A stretch of DNA of 64,000 nucleotides from CAYRNR01 sp964425605. GTDB lineage: Bacteria > Myxococcota_A > UBA796 > UBA9615 > CAYRNR01. Every line of letters starts with the position of its first letter. Within the stretch, counting starts at the first letter, position 1. Both the position numbers and the translations under genes were made by a program. Shown one piece after another: positions 8,636 through 16,980 of the stretch. A model generated the notes under the pieces. The model was not told the DNA's origin. It did no database searches and worked only from the letters and a program-made list of their open reading frames with translations. The stretch is from positions 1-64,000 of the forward strand of contig CAYRNR010000017.1 of the NCBI GenBank assembly GCA_964425605.1, in the 5' to 3' direction.

Positions 8636-8842
8636 GTTTCTTTTTTCAAGAATCCTCTCCGGGGCCCAGCTCGGAGGTGCTTTGAAAGGCCTATCTACGA
8701 AACAGGTCTTCGAGCGTGACCACCCGCACTCCCGCCCCTTCCACACCGTGGGTCGCCCCGGCGGCCGCGACCAGCACAGGCCGCGGTCGTCGTGTGCGGG
8801 GGGGAGCGGATCCGAGGGGCCTGAGGCGGCTCCCGTGCAGCC

Positions 8843-9328
8843 TCAGTAGCAGTCGGCCATGCAGCCGCACGCGGCGTCGACACACTGCTGCTTGGCGATC
8901 CAGCCGTCCGAAGTGGTGCCCTCCAGGCACGCGCCCAGGGTGGACTCGCAGGACGTCACGCAGGCGTCGTCGTACCAGTCGTCACAGCTCTCCAGGGCCT
9001 GGGTGCACGCGGCCGCGGCCTCGGCATCGCCGGCCGCGTCGTTGCAGCCGAGGTAGACGTCGAGGCACCCATCCTCCTCGGCGCACTCGGCCACGTCGAC
9101 CATCGCACCGTCGGTGCACGTTGCGGAGGCCGTGTTGCACGCGTCCACGTCGCCGGTCTCGTCGAGACAGCTGTAGAAGTCGTAGGCGCAATCGCAGCTC
9201 GCCGCGGTCATCTCGGCCATGCAGTCCGCGTCCGAGCTTCCGAACCACATGCACGCCGTGGTCGTGGTCGCGATCAGCAGGCCGACGACGAGCAGGCCCG
9301 CCTGACGGGAGTTCGCAGGGAATGTCAT
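8843..9328 (-). CDS. Cys-rich putative lipoprotein
   Basis: This 161-residue secreted protein of unknown function starts at ATG 9328, chosen because GGAGGAGG lies 5 bases upstream. An N-terminal hydrophobic segment ends in TTTAC, an atypical lipobox, which suggests export and lipid attachment. The mature part is acidic and holds about 18 Cys in pairs and CxC groups (for example SCDC, CGCMADC), likely forming disulfides in the periplasm or on the outer membrane. Short Cys-rich lipoproteins of this kind are frequent in Myxococcota. No recognisable domain. Confidence 0.7.
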   Translation of the reverse strand: MTFPANSRQAGLLVVGLLIATTTTACMWFGSSDADCMAEMTAASCDCAYDFYSCLDETGDVDACNTASATCTDGAMVDVAECAEEDGCLDVYLGCNDAAGDAEAAAACTQALESCDDWYDDACVTSCESTLGACLEGTTSDGWIAKQQCVDAACGCMADCY

Positions 9329-9398
9329 GGATTCCTCCTCCACCCGGCCCGATTGTACTCCACGGTCCGAGGGTCCGGATCTCCCGCGAGCCGGAACG

Positions 9399-11642
9399 CT
9401 ACTGCTCCTCTCCCTCCACCGGGATACGGGTCAGGGCTTCGTGCCCGTACACGTACTCCTCGAAGTAGCGCTCGAACGACATCCCGGTGGCGGTCTGGAG
9501 CTCCTGCTTGAACTCCTCGGTGCAGATGCGCTGCCCGTGCCGCGCCTGGAACACGGCGTGCAGCGCGTCGATCCACGCGTCCCGTCCCAGGCGGCTCCTC
9601 AGATCGTGGAACAGCAGCGGGCCCCGGCCGTAGACCGTGGCCCAGCGCGTCCGGGGGCCCCAGCGCAGGAAGCACTTGTGCAGCGGCACCGTCCAGGCCG
9701 GATCGGCGCCGTGGCGCCGTTCCTGCCAGTGGTAGATGAAGGTCAGGTACTCCCGTTGCTGCTGGTTGGGCCTGGCACTGGACTCGCAGTACAGCGCCGC
9801 GGCGTACTCGGCGCCGGCTTCCATGAGCCAGCGGTCGTGGGGCGTGCGGACCTTCAGGGTGTGCGCCCACCACTGGTGCGCGATCTCGTGGGGCAGGACG
9901 GACTCGGCGTACTGGGGGGCGTGGATCTCGTGGAGATCGGCGAGGACCTGGGCGTCCATGTACGCCATGCCGTCGAGGTGGATCAGGCCCGGCGGCGCCA
10001 CGGAGTGGGAGATCCCGATGGGCCCCTGGACCACGTCCAGCTCGGCGTACGGGTAGGGGACGCCGTGGATCGACTCGTAGTACTGGACGATCCCGCGTGA
10101 CGCGTCGAGCAGCTTCCCGGCCACCTGGAGCTGGCCCTTGTGGGCGAACACGCGAATCCGCGGCGCCTGTTCCGAAGGGTCCTCGAAGACCTTGAAGCGG
10201 CCGAACACGATGCCGGCGAAGTGGGCCGGGACCGTCTCTTCGACCCGCAGGACCCTGTGATCGTCGAGCTCCAGATCATCGACCGTCGTCCCCGAGGCGA
10301 CCGCCTGAAGCGAGGTCGGAGTGCGGATCGTCCACTCCCAGGTGTAGTCGTCGTAGCGGTCCCCGGCGTTGACCGGAAACCACCCCGTGTAGGTCAGCTC
10401 GAGGTTCTTGAGCCACGAGCCCGCCCTGGCGGCCGTGGCCTTGCGGTGCGAGGCCTCGCGGAGCAGTTGGCCCCGGTAGCGGACGCGCAGGATCGTGGTC
10501 GAACCGGCCGCTGCGGGCTCGGGCAGCTCCACGACCAGCAGCCCGTCGCGATGGACGAAGGGCAGCGTCGCGTCGCCGGCGTCGAGGACGGTCTCCACGA
10601 GGAGCCGGTCGGGCTGGTCGTCGGAGCCCGCGAGATCGAACAGGACGGCCTTGCTCTCCGCCTCGGTCGGACGGAAAGAGACCTGGACATCGGCCACGAG
10701 CTGCCACACCTCCCGATCCGGGAGCTGCTCCACCTCGAACTCCGCCCGGTAGTGCTCGACGTCGATGGAGGCGTCGTGGGCCAGGGCCCACTGGAGTCGG
10801 GACTGTGTCCCGCGTTCGTCCGCGGCCACGAACGAGCACAGGCGCTGGGTGGCCGCCTCGTCCATCTCGTCGCTCCTGGCCCGCCACCACGGCCGGTCCT
10901 GCTGCGGTAGGGGCCAGTAGCGGTACAGCGCGACCTGTTCGGACCGACGCGCGGACCAGCTGTAGACGGTCCGGCCCCCCGCGGCGTCGGCGGGGGGAAA
11001 GGAGCTGGCGGATTCGATCAGCGCGGCATCGATCCTGAAGACGTCCAGATCGGCATCCTCGATCGCGTGGGACCAGGCAAAGGTCAGGTCGCTGTCTCGC
11101 AGCGCCAGGCGCTGTCGATCGCGGCTCTCGTGCCAGAGCTGGCGGGCGCGGGTCGCGTCGTCATCATTCACCTCGATCGGGAGCGCCTCACCTTGCAGGC
11201 GGGACAGGTACTGCGGGGAGAACTGGAGCAGCGCGTGGGTGAAAGATGAGTCGATCTCCGTCGCCCCGGTCATCCGCTCCAGCTCGGCCCGCTCGGCCTC
11301 GTCGCCGGGCTCGAAGACCCAGCGCCCGGTCCCCAGGTAGATCGCTCCGAAGACCTCCCCCTCGGCGGCCACCCGCGGGTGGAACACGCCCTGGGTGAAG
11401 GTCAGCTCCAGCCCATCGAGCTCGATCGAGAGGTCCTCGACCTCCCACGCGGCCTCCGGATCGATGGTGTCCACGTCAGGGCTCTGGAGGACCTCGTAGA
11501 AGAAGCGGTCGAGCTCGCCGATCGGAGCCGCTCCCGATGGGGCTGCCGACGAGTTCCACGCAGCGCCACAACACACCACGCACGACAGGACGACGAGGCA
11601 CCGCCGAAGCGGGTGCGATGAACGCGTCGAGAGGACGGGCAT
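9399..11642 (-). CDS. Secreted M1-family (aminopeptidase N-like) zinc metallopeptidase
   Basis: The start at 11642 is set by a GGAGG site about 10 bases upstream and by the signal peptide that follows; the longer frame upstream is not coding. The 747-residue protein has a hydrophobic leader (about 10-35), a beta-rich N-terminal region, and the gluzincin signature HEIAHQWW (H585, E586, H589) with E608 exactly 18 residues later, as in family M1. The GAMEN exopeptidase motif typical of aminopeptidase N is not evident, so it may be a more distant M1-like peptidase. Predicted location is the periplasm or cell surface. It lies 82 bases downstream of the MerR-linked operon on the same strand. Confidence 0.85.
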   Translation of the reverse strand: MPVLSTRSSHPLRRCLVVLSCVVCCGAAWNSSAAPSGAAPIGELDRFFYEVLQSPDVDTIDPEAAWEVEDLSIELDGLELTFTQGVFHPRVAAEGEVFGAIYLGTGRWVFEPGDEAERAELERMTGATEIDSSFTHALLQFSPQYLSRLQGEALPIEVNDDDATRARQLWHESRDRQRLALRDSDLTFAWSHAIEDADLDVFRIDAALIESASSFPPADAAGGRTVYSWSARRSEQVALYRYWPLPQQDRPWWRARSDEMDEAATQRLCSFVAADERGTQSRLQWALAHDASIDVEHYRAEFEVEQLPDREVWQLVADVQVSFRPTEAESKAVLFDLAGSDDQPDRLLVETVLDAGDATLPFVHRDGLLVVELPEPAAAGSTTILRVRYRGQLLREASHRKATAARAGSWLKNLELTYTGWFPVNAGDRYDDYTWEWTIRTPTSLQAVASGTTVDDLELDDHRVLRVEETVPAHFAGIVFGRFKVFEDPSEQAPRIRVFAHKGQLQVAGKLLDASRGIVQYYESIHGVPYPYAELDVVQGPIGISHSVAPPGLIHLDGMAYMDAQVLADLHEIHAPQYAESVLPHEIAHQWWAHTLKVRTPHDRWLMEAGAEYAAALYCESSARPNQQQREYLTFIYHWQERRHGADPAWTVPLHKCFLRWGPRTRWATVYGRGPLLFHDLRSRLGRDAWIDALHAVFQARHGQRICTEEFKQELQTATGMSFERYFEEYVYGHEALTRIPVEGEEQ

Positions 11643-11724
11643 CCCTGATTCACCTCCACGATGACGGCGCGCGTTGCCCTTGTTGAATGTACTCTTCCGG
11701 GATGATGTGACGGTCAAAATGGAC

Positions 11725-13122
11725 TCACCTCTTCGGGGCTGGTCCGCCACGTCGGCGCAGAGCGAAGAACGCCAGGAGCAGCAAGGCCGCCGATCCTGTG
11801 CGGCCGGATCGTGAGAACCGGCAGGCGCAGCCACCGTCGTCGTCCAGCGCGTCCTCGTCGGGGTCCTCGAGGGGGAGTTCGGTCTCGATGCGGTCCACGA
11901 CCAGCTCGAAGGTGGCCGTCTCGAGGGGATCGTTCGCATCGAGATCGAGGGCGCCGAGGTTCACCACACCCAGGGTCAGGGTCCCGTCCTCGGCGGTGGT
12001 GTGGGTCAGGATGGAGCCGAGGACCGTGGACTCGGCGGTCGCCTCCACGGCGACGAGGCCCCACTCGACGCCGGAATCCGCGGTGAGGGTGATCTCCATC
12101 TCGTCCCCGGCCTGCACCGCCAGATCCACGTAGGTGGTGCCGAGGGGATAGGGCGGCCATTGGGGCGTGAACGTGGCCGGTAGCTCGCCCAGATCGCTCT
12201 CCCGGAGCGCGTGAGCCTCCGCGCCGGCGAACTCGGCCCAGGCGGGGCCGGCGTCCGTACCCATGCGGGCCCGCTCGACCGCGAAGGTCAGCATGCCCTC
12301 GGTCCAGTCGCCGCACAGCTCGGACCACGCGTCGAGCACGTCGGGCTCGAGGCCCCAGCCCTCCTGGGACATGGCGACCCAGAGCTGGGGGATCAGCGCC
12401 CCGTCTGCGGCGCCGCAGGCCTCGTCGAGCCACCAGATCCAGGCGACCGCGCCGTACTCGTACCAGCTCCAGAGGCCGTACTGGGCGTCGAGGAAGTAAC
12501 CGTCCTGCAGCACCGCCGAGGCCCAGGGGGTGGCCTGGTAGTCCGCGAGGTCGCTCGCCGACGTGGTCCACGACGTATCCGTCCACCGCTCCGCGGCCAC
12601 GGCGGTCCCCTCCCAGACCGACAGGAACGGCTCGGCGAAGTCGATGCCGTACTGCAGCACGTGGTTGAACTCGTGGTGCACGAAGTGGGGGAAGTTCGCG
12701 TCGCTCGTCCTGGGATCCATGACCACGAAGGCGCTGGCCGCAGACAGCCCGTCGTCGGGATCCGCGTCGGTGCAGTCCCCACCCAGGGTGGCGTCGCACT
12801 CGACCCATGCGATGCCCGCGCCGCCGGCCGACGTGGTCAGGTAGATGTCCAGCGCGTCGCTGCCGCCGCGGTCCCCGTCAGGCAACGGCGGGAAGAACCC
12901 GATCTGGTCCACCTGGAAGTCCCACGCTTCTTCTGCCCACACGAGGACGTCGGCGCAAAGCGTCTCGTCCTGCTCCCGGTGCCAGTGGCAGCGAAGCCGG
13001 CCGTCCCCACTGTCCATGGACGAGAACTCGCCCGCTGGCCGCGCACTCGTGGACCCGGCAGGCAGCAAAAAAAGCGCCGCGAGCGCGCCGGTCACGACCG
13101 TACGGGCCGGCCCTGTCCTCAT
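11725..13122 (-). CDS. Secreted putative metallopeptidase with MYXO-CTERM-like sorting tag
   Basis: This 465-residue protein has a signal peptide (about 1-28), an HEFNH zinc motif (H150, E151, H154) inside a region rich in aromatic residues, and an acidic linker near 420. Its C-terminus has a GCACRFSRSG motif, a hydrophobic stretch (AALLLLAFFAL) and an Arg cluster, the layout of MYXO-CTERM proteins, which are cut and anchored on the surface by a myxosortase. It resembles the MXAN_6640-type putative peptidases. Its start codon overlaps the hydrolase stop (ATGA), so it belongs to the MerR-linked operon. Confidence 0.8.
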   Translation of the reverse strand: MRTGPARTVVTGALAALFLLPAGSTSARPAGEFSSMDSGDGRLRCHWHREQDETLCADVLVWAEEAWDFQVDQIGFFPPLPDGDRGGSDALDIYLTTSAGGAGIAWVECDATLGGDCTDADPDDGLSAASAFVVMDPRTSDANFPHFVHHEFNHVLQYGIDFAEPFLSVWEGTAVAAERWTDTSWTTSASDLADYQATPWASAVLQDGYFLDAQYGLWSWYEYGAVAWIWWLDEACGAADGALIPQLWVAMSQEGWGLEPDVLDAWSELCGDWTEGMLTFAVERARMGTDAGPAWAEFAGAEAHALRESDLGELPATFTPQWPPYPLGTTYVDLAVQAGDEMEITLTADSGVEWGLVAVEATAESTVLGSILTHTTAEDGTLTLGVVNLGALDLDANDPLETATFELVVDRIETELPLEDPDEDALDDDGGCACRFSRSGRTGSAALLLLAFFALRRRGGPAPKR

Positions 13123-14078
13123 GGCTCCTCCTCGTCGCCCAGGAACTCGACGATCCGCGGGTGGACCGCGTCGGGCTGCTCCAGGTGCGGCAGGTGTCCA
13201 GCGCCCTCGAAGACCACCAGCTGCGCAGTGTCCAGATCTTCAGTGAGGCGCTGCCCCAGCTCCAGCGGCACCCACGTGTCCAGCTCCCCCCAGATCAGCA
13301 GAAGCGGAGGTTCGAGTTCGCTGTAGCGCCCGGTCATCTCGTGGAAGTCCTCGGAGAAGAACTGCCGCGACAGGCTGGCCACTGCGAACGCGTACCCCTC
13401 CTTGGTCATCGCGCGGCCGTACTCGTCCACCATCACCTCGTCCACGTGGATGTCGTCGGCAAAGACGTCGCGCAGCGTGCGGCGGACGAATCCACGACCG
13501 ATGAGCGCTTCGGCGGCCTTTGCGGCCTTCGCGCCAACCTTGTGGGCGTGATGGCCGGGGGGGACGTAACACGCCGGGGAGATGCCGACGATGCGCTCCA
13601 CGCGATCGGCGTGGTGCAGTCCCAGGTAGAGACTGACCGCGCCACCCATGGACGAACCCACCAGGGAGAAACGCTCGAACTCCAGGTGGTCGGCCAGGGC
13701 CAGGACCGCCGCGGCGTGGTTCTCCACCGAGTAGACGTGATCCGCGGGCGGTACTCCGGAACGGCCCATGCCCGGCTGATCGACGAGGACGACCCGCATG
13801 CCGGCCTCGGCCAGCGGCTGGGCCATCTCGTGCCAGCAGTAGGTGGAGTCGGCAAAACCGTGAACCAGGATCACCGGATCACCCTGACCCAGGTCGACGT
13901 AGTGAAGGGTGTAGCCGTCCATGTCGAGGTCGTGGCGGTGGTCCTCCACGGCGCCGTTCCAGGTGGTGTCGCCGTCGCCCATCTGGAACCGGCAGCCCGT
14001 CAGCGCCAGCAGGGAGACCAGCGCGGAGACCATCGCGCGATGGTGGCGTGACCACCACGTCCATGCGGTTCGTGTCAT
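13119..14078 (-). CDS. Alpha/beta-hydrolase fold lipoprotein
   Basis: This 319-residue protein has a lipoprotein signal ending in ALTGC (C29). The alpha/beta-hydrolase fold shows an HGF oxyanion strand (73-75), the nucleophile elbow GSSMGG (S143), an acid Asp in WGELDTW and a catalytic His in GHLPH. It probably hydrolyses an ester or amide in the periplasm; the substrate is unknown. The gene overlaps MerR upstream and the metallopeptidase downstream by 4 bases each, a strongly coupled operon. Confidence 0.85.
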   Translation of the reverse strand: MTRTAWTWWSRHHRAMVSALVSLLALTGCRFQMGDGDTTWNGAVEDHRHDLDMDGYTLHYVDLGQGDPVILVHGFADSTYCWHEMAQPLAEAGMRVVLVDQPGMGRSGVPPADHVYSVENHAAAVLALADHLEFERFSLVGSSMGGAVSLYLGLHHADRVERIVGISPACYVPPGHHAHKVGAKAAKAAEALIGRGFVRRTLRDVFADDIHVDEVMVDEYGRAMTKEGYAFAVASLSRQFFSEDFHEMTGRYSELEPPLLLIWGELDTWVPLELGQRLTEDLDTAQLVVFEGAGHLPHLEQPDAVHPRIVEFLGDEEEP

Positions 14079-14611
14079 CGGGACTCTCCATGGGCGCGCG
14101 CGCCCTCGCGGATCTGACGGATCTCCCCGGCCGGGATGTGGATCGACTCCAGGAAGGCCTGGTGGTCGTCCGGCGCCAGCTGTTCGAAGGCCACGTGCCA
14201 GCGGCGCATGTCGTCGGCGTCGAGGCCGGCCGCGGCCAGCAAGCGGACCCAGCCCAGCTTGTCGTGGACCTCGCCCGCCTCCGTGGTGGCGTCGCTGCGC
14301 AGGATGCGCAGCAGGAACGCCTGTTGCACCCGCAGTTCGCGGATGTCCTCGTTGAGCTGGGCCAGCCGCTGCTCCACCGCCTGGATCAGATCGGTCCCTC
14401 CGGACGCCAGCACCCTGCGGATCTCCTCGAGCTCCAGACCCGCCTGGCGGAGCTTGCAGATCTGGCCGAGGCGGGCCTCGGCCCCCTCGTCGTACAGCCG
14501 ATACCCCGCCTCACTTCGACCGCTCGGGTGCAGCAGATCGATGTGGTCGTAGTACAGCAGCGTGCTCCTGGCCAGCCCGTGACGACGCGCCAGCTTGCCG
14601 ATGGTGATCAT
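14075..14611 (-). CDS. MerR family transcriptional regulator
   Basis: This 178-residue protein has the MerR winged helix at the N-terminus (residues 2-70, with LARSTLLYYD and EAGYRLY), a coiled coil (about 85-115) and a C-terminal effector region of about 60 residues with no Cys metal site, so it likely senses a small molecule. It sits second in the operon, overlapping the SRPBCC gene and the hydrolase gene by 4 bases each. A MerR-type operator lies upstream of the operon, suggesting autoregulation. Confidence 0.92.
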   Translation of the reverse strand: MITIGKLARRHGLARSTLLYYDHIDLLHPSGRSEAGYRLYDEGAEARLGQICKLRQAGLELEEIRRVLASGGTDLIQAVEQRLAQLNEDIRELRVQQAFLLRILRSDATTEAGEVHDKLGWVRLLAAAGLDADDMRRWHVAFEQLAPDDHQAFLESIHIPAGEIRQIREGARAHGESR

Positions 14612-15114
14612 CCGTGTGCTCCCGCGATCGCCGCGGAGATGGGCAGCATCTCCCCGGTCTCGACGTAGTGTGCCAGGACCCGCCCTGCCACGTGCAGCTG
14701 GATCTCCCCGTGGGGGGCCAGCTGTTCGGCGATGTGGCGGTTACCAGCCTCGTCCAGACCCGTGAAGGTGCGGGTCCAGGTCAGGGACGTGCCCCCTTCG
14801 CCATCCGGTTCCAGCTCGATCCGCAGGTGATCGAGGACCTGTGTGGACCAGCTCACGACGTACTCGACGCGGTGCGGCGGTTCGTACCGGCTGCACGTCC
14901 ACAGACCGCGCCCGCGGTCCGGGAAGTCGGTGGTGAACACCGCGTCGAGCTCCGCGACGCCGCTGCGGCTGTACACCATCTCGCAGGCCCAGGGCTCCAG
15001 CCAGTCGTACTCCCTCACCGGGCACAGCAGGACGAAGACCTCCGCTGCTGGCGCCGCGACGCTGTGGGTGTGGCGGACCGTCAACCTCTTCGCTTCGAAC
15101 TCGCTCGTCATCAC
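14608..15114 (-). CDS. SRPBCC (START-like) domain protein
   Basis: This 168-residue protein reads as a single SRPBCC/polyketide-cyclase-like domain: an N-terminal beta-strand (VRHTHSVAAPAAEVF), a central EYVVSW/LRIELEP beta region and a long C-terminal helix. Such domains bind hydrophobic ligands in a deep pocket. There is no signal peptide, so it is cytoplasmic. It is first in the operon and overlaps merR. A second in-frame ATG three bases in (15111) is an equal start. It may bind or carry the molecule sensed by the MerR protein. Confidence 0.8.
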   Translation of the reverse strand: MMTSEFEAKRLTVRHTHSVAAPAAEVFVLLCPVREYDWLEPWACEMVYSRSGVAELDAVFTTDFPDRGRGLWTCSRYEPPHRVEYVVSWSTQVLDHLRIELEPDGEGGTSLTWTRTFTGLDEAGNRHIAEQLAPHGEIQLHVAGRVLAHYVETGEMLPISAAIAGAHG

Positions 15115-15141
15115 GACCTCCAGGGTTGAAGGCCATGCTGA

Positions 15142-15165
15142 ACTATGAAGCTATAGTCAGGTAAA
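15142..15165 (-). promoter_or_regulatory. MerR-type operator-promoter of the SRPBCC-merR-hydrolase operon
   Basis: An inverted repeat ACTAT-N6-ATAGT (15142-15146 and 15153-15157) lies next to a -35-like TTTACC on the minus strand (complement of 15160-15165). MerR regulators bind dyads placed between the -35 and -10 boxes, and TTTACC is also the -35 of the SoxR target soxS. The element is 28 bases upstream of the first ATG of an operon that itself encodes a MerR protein. Confidence 0.6.
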
Positions 15166-15182
15166 GGGTTTTCTTGCGGCCG

Positions 15183-16202
15183 TCACTCCCCGCTCTCGAA
15201 CAGCAGCGGGTACGAGACGATCACGATCCCGCCACCGTTGGGTTCGGGGAACGCCATCCGCATGAAGCGGCCGGTCACGCAGTTCTCCACGGACTCGTTG
15301 TTCATCGTCGTGGACTTGATCGAAGCGGCAGAGACCGTGCCGTCGGCGGCGATGGTGAACTTCACCACGATCTTGCCCGCGATGTCGGGATCCTTGGTCA
15401 GCTCCCGCTGGTAGCAGTAGCGCAGCTGGTTCATGTGCCGGAGGATCACCCGGTCGATGGCCTCCTTGCTCAGCGCCCCCAGGATGATGGGGGCGCCGGC
15501 GGTGGTCGAGGCTCCGTCCGAGGAGGTCTGGCCGAAGGACCCGCCCCCCGTACCGTAGCCGGAGCCCGAGCCGCGCCCCTTGGTCCCGAGTCCGCCCAGC
15601 CCCTCGGCCGTACCGCCACCGCCGAGCCCGGATCCGCGGCTGCCCAGACCACCGCTCCCATACGATTCGCCGTACTGGGAGCCGATGAGGCCGCCGATGC
15701 CCTCGGTGAGATCGCTGCTCAGCCCGGAGCTGCCGAAGATGCCGTCCAGCTCACTCGTTTCGGCCAGGGCGGCCAGCACGCCGGCGTTCTCGGCGATCTG
15801 GCGGTCGAGCTCGGCTCGTTCGACCTCTGCGATCCCGTAGCGGTCCTCGCCGATGGGGTCCTCGCTCGGCTCACGGTGCCACAGGACGACCGCCACGGTG
15901 GGACCCGCGCAGGCCGCCCAGGCCTCTGCGTCGGCGGCCCCGGCCAGGCAGGCCAGCTCCTCGAGGTCGTCCGGGCCGGCGTTGAGCACGGTCCAGACCT
16001 CGCAGGTCGCCACCTCGTCGTCCTCGATGACCAGCTCCGGATAGTAGGCGGCCACGTTGTCCACGGCCGGCCGGCAGTGCGCGACCGCCTGTTCGGCGAC
16101 GGTGGGCGGATCGTCCCCCTCGTCCGCCATCGCTGCACCCGCCCACACCGTGGCCGCCACCGCCCCTGCCAGGATGCCCAGGGCCGCGTGTCTCAGCTCC
16201 AT
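15183..16202 (-). CDS. AgmX/PglI C-terminal domain protein
   Basis: The start at 16202 is supported by GGGAGG six bases upstream and a following signal peptide (MELRHAALG to AMADEG); the longer frame is rejected. The 339-residue protein has an N-terminal region with Cys pairs, a Gly-rich low-complexity middle (about 190-240) and a C-terminal domain (about 250-335, ILRHMNQLRYCYQREL to VIVSYPLLF) of the AgmX/PglI type. That domain occurs in Myxococcus gliding and TonB-like envelope proteins. Predicted periplasmic; function unknown. Confidence 0.8.
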   Translation of the reverse strand: MELRHAALGILAGAVAATVWAGAAMADEGDDPPTVAEQAVAHCRPAVDNVAAYYPELVIEDDEVATCEVWTVLNAGPDDLEELACLAGAADAEAWAACAGPTVAVVLWHREPSEDPIGEDRYGIAEVERAELDRQIAENAGVLAALAETSELDGIFGSSGLSSDLTEGIGGLIGSQYGESYGSGGLGSRGSGLGGGGTAEGLGGLGTKGRGSGSGYGTGGGSFGQTSSDGASTTAGAPIILGALSKEAIDRVILRHMNQLRYCYQRELTKDPDIAGKIVVKFTIAADGTVSAASIKSTTMNNESVENCVTGRFMRMAFPEPNGGGIVIVSYPLLFESGE

Positions 16203-16395
16203 GCTCGAACCTCCCATTCCGACGCGACCACGCAACACCTCAGTCGCAGATCTCCATCCCCCCCTCGACTTCGTCGAGCATGTCCTTCTCACGTCGAGGC
16301 GGTTCCCTGTGAGAAACCGCTGGTGGCAGCCTGTCGCTGGAACATGATAGTTCAGGCGTAGCGCGTAGAATGTCCGAACCACGCGGAGGCGTCCC

Positions 16396-16980
16396 ATGCG
16401 AATCGCTCCGATCGTCTTGCTACTACTGCTGCTCACCGCCTGTTGTGGAGGCGGAAACCAGCCACCGATCGAGGAGCGCTACATGGAACTCGAACTCATC
16501 CCCGCGGAGCCGGCGCCGGATCAGACGGGCCCCTCGGGCGAGGACGCCGATTGGGTGCGGGGGAACGCCCCACGCGGCCTCGGTCACTGTGCCACCAACG
16601 AGATCGTGCTGTTCGACTGCGGGGTCGAAGGCGACAAGCAGCTGTCCCTGTGCGGCTCGGACACCCTGGCCACGATCCAGTACCGCTTCGGGGCCCTGGG
16701 CGCCCCGGAGCTGGTGTTCCCCGACGACGGTGCGCGCACCGCGCTGACCTACGGCCACGAGGCCTGGGCCCGCGGCGAGGAGCACAGCGTGTCGTTCACC
16801 CGCGACGAGCACACGCACCGGATCGTCGACGCCGCCGGCAGCGGCATCGACGGCGAGGCCAACAACTACCAGGGCGTCAAGGTGCTGCAGGGCGGCGAGG
16901 AGATCGCGTTCCTCGGCTGCACCAACGCGGCCACCACCGAGCTGATGCGTATCGAGTCGATCCTGGGAGGCACCCCATGA
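16396..16980 (+). CDS. Putative lipoprotein upstream of an FtsX-type permease pair
   Basis: This 194-residue protein has a classic lipobox LLTAC after a poly-Leu signal. The mature part holds Cys pairs (HCATNEIVLFDC, LCGSD, FLGCT) and no recognised domain. Its stop overlaps the ATG of the permease gene (ATGA), so the two are coupled. A lipoprotein next to MacB/Lol-type permeases could be a partner or cargo, but this is inferred only from position. Confidence 0.75.
   Translation: MRIAPIVLLLLLLTACCGGGNQPPIEERYMELELIPAEPAPDQTGPSGEDADWVRGNAPRGLGHCATNEIVLFDCGVEGDKQLSLCGSDTLATIQYRFGALGAPELVFPDDGARTALTYGHEAWARGEEHSVSFTRDEHTHRIVDAAGSGIDGEANNYQGVKVLQGGEEIAFLGCTNAATTELMRIESILGGTP

Noticed and set aside
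8691..8930. Small minus-strand frame ending in GVRVVTLEDLFRR
   Set aside because: The last 30 residues look protein-like and might be a remnant, but the frame overlaps the Cys-rich lipoprotein and has no start signal.
11643..11939. N-terminal extension of the M1 peptidase frame to 11939
   Set aside because: The extension is a shadow of the neighbouring metallopeptidase gene; signal peptide and ribosome site place the start at 11642.
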